5,454 bases of DNA from Globobulimina sp. Its lineage: Eukaryota > Foraminifera > Rotaliida. The notes beneath the pieces were generated by a model that made no database searches, was not told the DNA's origin, and worked only from the letters and a program-made list of their open reading frames with translations. Each line of letters opens with the position of its first letter. The stretch's first letter is position 1. The stretch lies in the NCBI GenBank assembly GCA_003354225.1, contig PIVH01000561.1:1-5454 (forward strand), in the 5' to 3' direction. Shown here piece by piece: positions 1 through 5,454 of the stretch. Both the position numbers and the translations under genes were made by a program.

Positions 1-215
1 TGGGCAACGATTTTTGCCTCGCGCATAAAACGCTGGCTAAACTCGCTATCGCTTGAAAACGACGGCGACATCACCTTGATCGCCACCTCACGATCAAAAC
101 ACTCCTGCACCGCCAGATAAACCGTTGCCATCCCGCCCTCGCCAATTTGGCCAAGAAGCTGATAACCCGGAATCCTGGGAGGAAGATCAACAATAACTGT
201 CTGCTCGTTATTCAA
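1..215 (-). CDS. Bacterial-type serine/threonine protein kinase, N-lobe only (3' partial)
   Basis: The 71 codons visible before the window edge give the N-terminal lobe of a Hanks-type (PknB/PpkA-like) kinase. From the proposed start, the glycine-rich ATP loop (IGEGGMATVYLA) is at about 24-35, the VAIK motif with the ATP-anchoring lysine is at 44-47, and the helix-C glutamate (REAKIVA) is at 66. The C-lobe with HRD and DFG motifs lies outside. The lead-in IPGYQLLGQIGEGG resembles proteobacterial kinases, including those linked to type VI secretion, but the specific role cannot be told. The start is uncertain. There is no ATG in frame; TTG at 215-213 follows an AGG (226-224) with an 8-base spacer, a fair ribosome-binding arrangement. 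The frame also stays open upstream, through the region coding the FYVE motif, to a TAG near 290. Codons and GC content are unlike the large gene next to it, which points to a different source genome. Confidence 0.85.
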   Translation of the reverse strand, partial: MNNEQTVIVDLPPRIPGYQLLGQIGEGGMATVYLAVQECFDREVAIKVMSPSFSSDSEFSQRFMREAKIVA

Positions 216-252
216 ATGCTTAACCTGAAACTTAACTGTAAGTTCTTGTACA
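180..252. other. Junction zone between eukaryotic gene and bacterial kinase
   Basis: FYVE similarity ends at base 250, and secure kinase similarity begins by about base 173 (IPGY). Hand-counted GC drops from about 54% in 1-180 to about 35% in 181-240, so the composition step lies near 185. The sequence between carries a short near-direct repeat (CAGTTAAG then CAGGTTAAG on the minus strand), a stop for the FYVE frame and a possible TTG start for the kinase. No AATAAA polyadenylation signal, terminator hairpin or mobile-element end was seen. The exact breakpoint cannot be fixed from this sequence. Confidence 0.75.
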
Positions 253-3200
253 AAATATATTGCCACATTTGCGGCAATGATGTCTCCTTTCTAATACACC
301 AAATTGTGAGTTGCATTTCGGACAATTACTAACATCGATGTCCTTTAACCAATGATCTTCTGATCTATGCAACGACCATTGGCGAATCTCGCCATTGGAT
401 GACGCGGTCCATAAATGTTGATCTGTATAATGCGATGTATGTATCTTTGTTACCGAGGAGGAATGGATTTTTCTGTTATGTTTTTGTTTGAATCGCAGCG
501 TTGTGTCAGTACGCAATTGTTTATTTGTGGTCGCTTGTTTGATAATGTTTTCATCAGTGTCAGCCGCGTCCATTTTCTTTTCGTCTTTTTCCAGCTGTTC
601 TTTGTGGATATCATGCGATTCAATTTCATCCACCGATTTGTACTTCATTCTTCGGACTTGATACGGCGGCAATTTCGGCTTAAAATATTTCTCCAATGAC
701 TTCATTTGGTGCTTGAACTCATGCTCATTATTTTTCTCTTTCTTTGCTTTGGCTAGTTTTGCATTGTTATATATATGTTTATTATCCATGATTTCATTTG
801 GACCGTTTGGAATGGTTAAGGTCCAAAACCGGAGGGATCCATCTCGATGTCCACTAATAACACAACAGGAATCTTCAGGTTGCCAATCAGATAAACAGGA
901 CACAGCTAAGGAAGTGATGGTATTTGTAATTAAGGATTGTCCGCAACAGATCCAAGCTAACAATTCACCATTCAATGTCCAGGCAGATAATGTGACGCCG
1001 GCACAGGCAATCACGTCACCATTGTTACTATTAATCGCAACGCAAGTAATGCCAGAGGTGTGTCCTTCCAATCTGTGGACATATTGTAACGAATTCAAAT
1101 CCCATATAATTAGGGAATGGTCTTTTGAGCCAGACACAATGATTCTATATTCTTTGCTGTACGCTAAGCAGGTTATTTCATCAAAATGGCCATACAATCT
1201 ATTTTTAAGGGACACAGTGGCGTGGGGCGGCCGTCTCTTATCTTTGCGTGGTTCGGTTTTAATTTTCCATACATTCACCACTGAGGTTGTATCGCCAGTA
1301 AATACATTCTCCCCATCATCCGAGACCAACACGCATGTAATTTGTCCATTGTCGGTGGCCACTAATTCTTCAAACACAGTCACTAACTCACTTTTATAAA
1401 ATACGCGCAACGAACGATCACTAAATCCCCATTTTAAGGTATATTTATATTCAGGACCAATGACGATTTCATTCTCGCCACGATAAATACATTTCAAATC
1501 TGGTGTGGTTTCTAAGAACTGGATGCCCCGATCACTCCCAGATATAATCAATATACTTTGCAATAACGATGGTTGCGAATAAACCGTAATAAAAGATTTT
1601 AGAACTTGCCTCTGTTTGTGCGGTTTGGTAAATAATTGATGCGGCGTCTGACCAAAATTGTCAATCATCGATATAATGGATGTTTTCTTGACTTGGTCCG
1701 TAATGGTATCCAAATCGATGGCATCTTCATAGGTCCACGGATAGAATACATTTTGTGCAGTCACTGCATCGGGGCCACGTTGTTTGTATCCAAATATTAA
1801 GTCGACCCATTCATGCAAATGTAAGGATACATATTCGGATTCTAAGGCATTCCGATGCATTCGCACAAATCTTTCAGGATCGCCATAGGCCCATTTCGGT
1901 AATAAGACATCATCGATGGCCACCCCCTTTTCCGTGGTACCATAATCAAATCTGTTTGTATTGGTTAAGAAGTTACTCAAATAAAAGAATTCAGGGATTA
2001 ATTCTTTTACATCCTGCATCCCACCGGTCTCAGACGCTAATTTGTAGGAATAGGATATGCTCGAAAATAATCTATCCGCATGATCGAATTTACCATCTTG
2101 CAATTCTAAGGCAATGCGTGTAAACGGCTCGAGGCGAATTAGAAAATAACATATGATGCCACCACAGGAATAATGTGTGCCATAATGGAATTTGCTAACT
2201 TCGCCAGATGGATCTTCATAGGTTTCATATCTTTCTTTAAATTCCGATGCGCGAAGCTCGGTTTGTGCACCCATCGGTTTGCTCAAATCCCGATATATTT
2301 TCTCATCGCGTAAATCTAAGAGGGACGAATCATAATCATTTAAGACCCACGGAAACACGGGATATTGCGAGATATCATTAAACGTACGGCCAGCCAAAGT
2401 ATTTAAAAACATTAAATAGGCAAAATTACTCATTTCGCCTTTGACCCATTTATCTGTTACTTTTTTCGTGTCATATTCGGTTCTCTCCAGGCCAACAATT
2501 CGTGAACCTAAGCCTTTTACGGCCCGTTGTAATCTATTTTCGTCAGTCACTGTGGATATATGTTTTAATGTATCATTGGATTTTGATTCTTCATTTTTTA
2601 GTTTTGTTTTACTTTTTATTTGATCTTGCGTTGTTTTTACTTCTTCGGTCAATTTCTTGTGAAAATCATTACGATCGGATTGATTTGTAAAGACCAATAA
2701 AAAATTGCTGCCATTAAGCAAATAAAATTCCATCGCTATTTTCTGTAATTGATAGCGACGACGATGAAATTCACGCAAATCTGTAAATTTCCATTGCTTC
2801 GGTTCTTTATGGGTGATTTCTTCCAGTTTGCTATCACTATTATTGTCATTTTCGTTTTCGTTTTTGATGACTGGCGTTTTTGGGCGATACGGATTGTTGG
2901 GATCATAATAGGCGGATTGTTTAACTTTATCCACTGCAATTACGGGACCAATCACATCCGTTTTAAATACAAATCGTGTGGTAAACAAAGCTTTTTTGGT
3001 TGCATCATAGGGTATTTCCTCCAATTTACCTGTTCTGGCATCCACTTTAATATTAAAGAAGAAATACATGGCATAGCGACACAATAATATCACACCACCG
3101 TGCTCGTTTAAGCCAGTAATGGTGGAACAATTATAGGTTTTATACGGGTCATATTCATCGCCAGGAGCTAATACTCGCGACATACGATCATGTAAACCCA

Positions 3201-5454
3201 ATTCAACACCGGTTGATATGGATAATCTTGCCATCCGATCCGACACCGTACTAAATGGTACATCCACATTTAACATGGATGCCTGATGCGAAATTATATG
3301 CATATCTGACAACATTAACATTTTATTTTCTGGTACACTGGAGATATTATGCGGCTGTTTACTACTTTTATTGGATTGGCCAGGCCCTGATGCCGGTGTT
3401 ATAGTAATACTATTTCTTTTCGATTCCGATTCAGATCCATCCATACTTTGTTGCAAATGGATTGAATCGTCAATCATATTCATAGGCGTTATAGGTTCGG
3501 CATTGTTTAATATTTTTTGTCTTCGTTTTTCTGCTTTATACATAGCCTCAATAGAGGTCGCATTATCCGTTTGCACAGTCAATCTCTGCAAATCAACAAA
3601 TCTCGAATTCTCAATGACATGTTTACTGTGAACATCATTGCCATTGCTGTTATTAATTAAGGTGGAGAATTTCTCGTGCAATTTAGAGTCTGTTTTGGTT
3701 AGTTTGGGTATGGCTGCTGGGATGGCGTCAGCCTCATTGGCTGAATCATTTTCAGTCTCATTTTCTTTCTCATCCGATGTCATATCATCATCATCTTCTT
3801 CATCTGCGGCATCGTACACACTGTCATCCTCTTCTTCCTCATCCTCATTTATTTTCTTATCATTGGTCATACTATTTTCAACCTCGTATGATTCGCCAGT
3901 TTCTGACAGCTCGGGTGTAGGTTCCCGCTCTGTCAGACTTTCTAAGACAGATTGTTGTGTGATGGAGCTTTCATTTTGTGATGGCTCAGGCTCACGCAAT
4001 AAAGGTAACGTATTGCCGTTCATAACATTCCTAAGATTCCTATTGTTACCGATAGACATTGAATGTGCGCGATCATGGTCGCTATTCGAACGGAGCTTGT
4101 TCGGTGCGACTGCGCCATCATTTATTTTATCTGCAATGGCCGGGGTTAACTTTTTCGCGATCGTCTGCGTTGATGCTTTCCTCATTGGTTCTGGAATCAT
4201 GGGGCTATCCTCATCCGACAACATCACTAATTTTACTTTGTCCGCATCTTCTTTCGTTTCTGCTGACGATTCATCCAACGGTGCCGCAGTAATAGCTAAT
4301 TGTTGCTGGTGTGTGACATGAGAATAATATGTTGCAAACTTATTGGGATTATCATAATATGAATTATATTCAAGATAATATTGTTGAAAGGCCGGATGTT
4401 GGGCCAATAAATCAAAAAACTTTGTTTTAGAGACTTTGTACATGCGATTAAAATCTCGATGCCGCATTAATTTTTTACGTTTCCTATGCGGCCCTTCCAC
4501 AAAGTTAAGATACCAGGCATCATCCCATGGCGTACGGAAGGTGGCCAACCATAATGGTGATTGTACCCGTAATTTGAAATTCAAATGAATCCAGGCCGAG
4601 GTGGCCCGTAAGTCCCTATAATATATGCGATGTCGGCGTGAATTCATGCGAGCATCTTCAATGGATTTAAGTTCAAAAATAGCATTATTAAAACTGGCTT
4701 GTTGCTGGATAACCGCAGAGGGTAAGGCGTCTGCATATTGTTCCGCTCTTTGATTGGATTCTTTATTTTTCTTTAAATCTTCCTCCCATCGCTGTCGCAG
4801 TAATGCTTTCTCAGTTTGCCAACAATCGTCCCATGGTTTTTTGGTCACATCTTTCAGTGTTTGAGTGGTGAAAGTTAAGCCACCTTCCTTTTGCAGCCAT
4901 TTTAAAAAGGCATTCCTATCTTGATCAATTAATCGCAATTTCTCATATAACGAATGATTTTTATGCAAATATTTCATGAGAAAATTGGATTGGTAAAATA
5001 AAACACATTGCCACACTTTCAAACAATGCGTACCAATTCGTTGGTGTTGTGATGAATATTTACTACTTTGCGTGTGAGTGTGTCCTTTGCTGTCTCTTCT
5101 TTTTGATTTGCCTATTTTCGAAACTTCAGATAATAGCGGTAATAATACGTGCAGTAAGCCTAGAAAAAAGAAATCCGGCTCATTGCAATCTGTATAAAAT
5201 AGAATCTCCTGAAATTCAGACACTAATGGCAGTATTTTTTCTAATTGCTTGTTTTTCAAATTGACATGTTCTAATTCTAAGGCGCCGTGAAGGAAAAAAG
5301 TGACTACAGATTGAACTGCTTTGCGTGAGACGGAATATAATGTTTCCATATCTTCTGCAGTGGGCATACTTGATTTCTTCTCTTTGGATAATCTATCTTC
5401 AATTTGTAATCTTTTGTCGAACGCCTCTTTGCAGGCTTTTAATAAAAATTTATT
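232..5454 (-). CDS. WDFY3/ALFY-like BEACH-WD40-FYVE protein, C-terminal part (5' partial, 3' end disrupted)
   Basis: This is the C-terminal 1740 codons of a giant BEACH protein; residue numbers here count from the ATG at 5367. The frame is open for 29 codons upstream of that ATG to the window edge, so the ATG is internal and the start lies outside. Parts in order: helical region (to about 350), disordered acidic linker (about 360-730), PH-like domain (733-907), BEACH (968-1252), WD40 repeats (about 1313-1666), FYVE start (1673-1706). Animal WDFY3 is about 3500 residues with the same order, so roughly the N-terminal half is missing. Known for the family: WDFY3 is a large scaffold linking ubiquitinated aggregates and p62 to the autophagy machinery and PI3P membranes; plant and protist relatives act in membrane traffic. 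That role here is inferred from architecture. No introns are apparent, and homology runs continuously through PH, BEACH and WD40. The end is abnormal: the FYVE finger stops after its fifth cysteine. The domain call is very secure; the natural C-terminus is probably not in this window. Confidence 0.96.
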   Translation of the reverse strand, partial: NKFLLKACKEAFDKRLQIEDRLSKEKKSSMPTAEDMETLYSVSRKAVQSVVTFFLHGALELEHVNLKNKQLEKILPLVSEFQEILFYTDCNEPDFFFLGLLHVLLPLLSEVSKIGKSKRRDSKGHTHTQSSKYSSQHQRIGTHCLKVWQCVLFYQSNFLMKYLHKNHSLYEKLRLIDQDRNAFLKWLQKEGGLTFTTQTLKDVTKKPWDDCWQTEKALLRQRWEEDLKKNKESNQRAEQYADALPSAVIQQQASFNNAIFELKSIEDARMNSRRHRIYYRDLRATSAWIHLNFKLRVQSPLWLATFRTPWDDAWYLNFVEGPHRKRKKLMRHRDFNRMYKVSKTKFFDLLAQHPAFQQYYLEYNSYYDNPNKFATYYSHVTHQQQLAITAAPLDESSAETKEDADKVKLVMLSDEDSPMIPEPMRKASTQTIAKKLTPAIADKINDGAVAPNKLRSNSDHDRAHSMSIGNNRNLRNVMNGNTLPLLREPEPSQNESSITQQSVLESLTEREPTPELSETGESYEVENSMTNDKKINEDEEEEDDSVYDAADEEDDDDMTSDEKENETENDSANEADAIPAAIPKLTKTDSKLHEKFSTLINNSNGNDVHSKHVIENSRFVDLQRLTVQTDNATSIEAMYKAEKRRQKILNNAEPITPMNMIDDSIHLQQSMDGSESESKRNSITITPASGPGQSNKSSKQPHNISSVPENKMLMLSDMHIISHQASMLNVDVPFSTVSDRMARLSISTGVELGLHDRMSRVLAPGDEYDPYKTYNCSTITGLNEHGGVILLCRYAMYFFFNIKVDARTGKLEEIPYDATKKALFTTRFVFKTDVIGPVIAVDKVKQSAYYDPNNPYRPKTPVIKNENENDNNSDSKLEEITHKEPKQWKFTDLREFHRRRYQLQKIAMEFYLLNGSNFLLVFTNQSDRNDFHKKLTEEVKTTQDQIKSKTKLKNEESKSNDTLKHISTVTDENRLQRAVKGLGSRIVGLERTEYDTKKVTDKWVKGEMSNFAYLMFLNTLAGRTFNDISQYPVFPWVLNDYDSSLLDLRDEKIYRDLSKPMGAQTELRASEFKERYETYEDPSGEVSKFHYGTHYSCGGIICYFLIRLEPFTRIALELQDGKFDHADRLFSSISYSYKLASETGGMQDVKELIPEFFYLSNFLTNTNRFDYGTTEKGVAIDDVLLPKWAYGDPERFVRMHRNALESEYVSLHLHEWVDLIFGYKQRGPDAVTAQNVFYPWTYEDAIDLDTITDQVKKTSIISMIDNFGQTPHQLFTKPHKQRQVLKSFITVYSQPSLLQSILIISGSDRGIQFLETTPDLKCIYRGENEIVIGPEYKYTLKWGFSDRSLRVFYKSELVTVFEELVATDNGQITCVLVSDDGENVFTGDTTSVVNVWKIKTEPRKDKRRPPHATVSLKNRLYGHFDEITCLAYSKEYRIIVSGSKDHSLIIWDLNSLQYVHRLEGHTSGITCVAINSNNGDVIACAGVTLSAWTLNGELLAWICCGQSLITNTITSLAVSCLSDWQPEDSCCVISGHRDGSLRFWTLTIPNGPNEIMDNKHIYNNAKLAKAKKEKNNEHEFKHQMKSLEKYFKPKLPPYQVRRMKYKSVDEIESHDIHKEQLEKDEKKMDAADTDENIIKQATTNKQLRTDTTLRFKQKHNRKIHSSSVTKIHTSHYTDQHLWTASSNGEIRQWSLHRSEDHWLKDIDVSNCPKCNSQFGVLERRHHCRKCGNIFCTRTYS
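235..351 (-). other. FYVE zinc finger, broken after the fifth zinc-binding cysteine
   Basis: The FYVE finger starts with its WxxD motif (WLKD, 1673-1676), followed by the first pair C1682/C1685, the basic RRHHCR PI3P-binding motif (1694-1699), the second pair C1698/C1701, and C1706. In the family the next residues are xxC, and a last CxxC pair follows about 20 residues later. Here the sequence is TRTYS then stop, so cysteines six to eight are absent. As written the finger could not coordinate its two zincs. Similarity is strong up to C1706 at bases 250-252 and lost just after, which sets one limit of the junction with the kinase segment. Confidence 0.93.
364..1356 (-). other. WD40 repeat region (C-terminal propeller)
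   Basis: WD40 units can be seen at about residues 1313-1323 (WGFSDRSLRVF), 1341-1368 (ending VVNVWKI), 1391-1424 (LYGHFDEITC to IIWDL), 1433-1465 (LEGHTSGITC to SAWTL), 1504-1517 (ISGHRDGSLRFWTL) and 1635-1666 (SSSVTKIH to IRQWSL). A charged linker of about 100 residues (1518-1620) separates the last unit from the rest, as in animal WDFY3, where the matching linker carries an LC3-interacting motif. In the family this propeller binds ATG5. Confidence 0.9.
1612..2466 (-). other. BEACH domain
   Basis: Residues 968-1252 form a complete BEACH domain of about 285 residues, the usual size. Diagnostic motifs are WVKGEMSNF (974-982), NTLAGRTFNDISQYPVFPWV (989-1008), KPMGAQT (1030-1036), HYGTHYS (1061-1067), LIPEFFYL (1123-1130) and HEWVDLIFGYKQRGP (1185-1199). 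All expected blocks are present, in order and without breaks, so this part is under normal constraint and not a decayed copy. In WDFY3 the PH-BEACH unit is reported to contact p62. Confidence 0.97.
2647..3171 (-). other. PH-like (PH-BEACH) domain with an Asn-rich insertion
   Basis: Residues 733-907 match the PH-like domain that always sits just before BEACH and packs against it. Visible features are LAPGDEYDPYKTYNC at the start, the strands around GGVILLCRYAMYFFFNI (757-773), and the closing block FTDLREFHRRRYQLQKIAMEF (861-881) followed by NGSNFLLVF (885-893). A hydrophilic Asn/Asp/Lys insertion of about 30 residues (about 825-857) sits in a loop before the closing block. In the family this domain does not bind phosphoinositides strongly but acts with BEACH as a protein-interaction surface. 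Confidence 0.85.
3178..4290 (-). other. Long disordered acidic linker between helical region and PH domain
   Basis: Residues 360-730 are about 370 residues of low-complexity Ser, Asn, Asp, Glu and Thr with no recognisable fold. There is a strongly acidic block at 508-546, a basic KAEKRRQK patch at 611-618, and several SP/TP sites that could be phosphorylated (for example near 388, 408, 484 and 627). It is continuous with the flanking frame and keeps coding character, so an intron is unlikely. Linkers here vary greatly in length and sequence across BEACH proteins. Confidence 0.8.
3781..3850. repeat. Imperfect ATC/TTC trinucleotide tract in coding sequence
   Basis: Clusters of TCA, TCT and TCC triplets on the plus strand (such as ATCATCATCATCTTCTTCATC at the left end and CTCTTCTTCCTCATCCTCAT at the right) read as GAT/GAA/GAG codons on the coding strand. 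They encode the acidic Glu/Asp block at about residues 507-529. The tract is imperfect and mixes Asp and Glu codons, so it looks like selected acidic composition plus some slippage rather than a pure microsatellite. Confidence 0.6.
4318..5454 (-). other. WDFY3-like conserved helical region upstream of the linker
   Basis: This stretch precedes the disordered linker. It is rich in amphipathic leucine helices (for example FFFLGLLHVLLPLLSEV at 66-82), consistent with the armadillo-like helical repeats of large BEACH proteins. A basic His/Ser/Lys insertion interrupts it at about 84-110. Residues 291-301 hold an EGPHRKRKKLM motif matching the conserved EGPxRxRKK segment found before the PH-BEACH module in WDFY3-type proteins. 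The tryptophan-rich part before it (WLATFRTPWDDAWYLNF, 273-289) belongs to the same conserved block. The region ends in a Tyr/Asn/Gln-rich stretch (328-355). Confidence 0.7.

Noticed and set aside
232-290. Single continuous BEACH-FYVE-kinase fusion protein
   Set aside because: The FYVE and kinase are in different reading frames, with a TAA in the FYVE frame at 232-234 and a TAG in the kinase frame near 290. A fusion would need a frameshift or a very short intron, and FYVE cysteines six to eight would still be missing.
147-332. Plus-strand short open frame across the junction
   Set aside because: It overlaps both the kinase N-terminus and the FYVE motif in antisense, with no ribosome-binding site or recognisable product.
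713-1399. Plus-strand open frame of 228 codons
   Set aside because: It lies antisense to the WD40 region, whose minus-strand translation has clear WD repeats. The plus-strand product shows no family features.
2736-2939. Minus-strand 67-codon frame inside the PH region
   Set aside because: It is an alternative frame inside the strongly supported large gene, with low-complexity content only.
3638-4321. Plus-strand open frame of 227 codons, Ser-rich
   Set aside because: It is the antisense of the acidic, low-complexity linker: GAT/GAA codons read as Ser-rich sequence on the other strand. It has no recognisable domain, and the minus-strand frame is clearly the coding one.
5365-5367. ATG at 5367 as the true start of the BEACH protein
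   Set aside because: The frame remains open upstream to the window edge with protein-like content (KACKEAFDKRLQIEDRL), and family members are about twice as long, so this methionine is internal.

Overview
The window is almost entirely one large eukaryotic gene read on the minus strand. It encodes the C-terminal part of a giant BEACH-family protein of the WDFY3/ALFY (blue cheese) type. The reading frame is open from the last base of the window (5454) down to a TAA at 232-234, which is 1740 codons with no in-frame stop. The first in-frame ATG in the window is at 5367, but the frame continues upstream of it, so the true N-terminus lies outside. The order of parts is helical WDFY3-like region, long disordered acidic linker, PH-like domain, BEACH domain, WD40 repeats, and the start of a FYVE zinc finger. 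This order is diagnostic of the family, and family members act in selective autophagy and membrane traffic.

At the left edge, positions 1 to about 215 are unrelated. On the same strand they encode the N-terminal lobe of a bacterial-type (Hanks/PknB-like) serine/threonine kinase, cut off by the window edge. This part is GC-richer (about 54% over 1-180 by hand count, against about 36% over 181-300) and uses bacterial-looking codons such as CTG, GCG and CGC. The FYVE finger is interrupted exactly where the kinase segment takes over: five of its eight zinc-binding cysteines are present, then there are five aberrant residues and a stop. The simplest reading is a join between two unrelated genomes (an assembly, amplification or library chimera, or bacterial contamination in a protist or fungal sample). 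Real alternatives are an intron beginning inside the FYVE motif, or a eukaryote-derived gene sitting in a bacterial genome.

The host of the large gene is a eukaryote with an AT-rich genome, a standard genetic code (no reassigned stops in 1740 codons) and few introns (none seen in 5.2 kb). The low-complexity Asn/Asp/Glu/Ser insertions suggest a protist or early-branching fungus rather than a vertebrate, but I cannot place it further. No tRNA, rRNA, CRISPR array, mobile element or convincing promoter was seen. Other open frames on either strand are shadows of the large gene.
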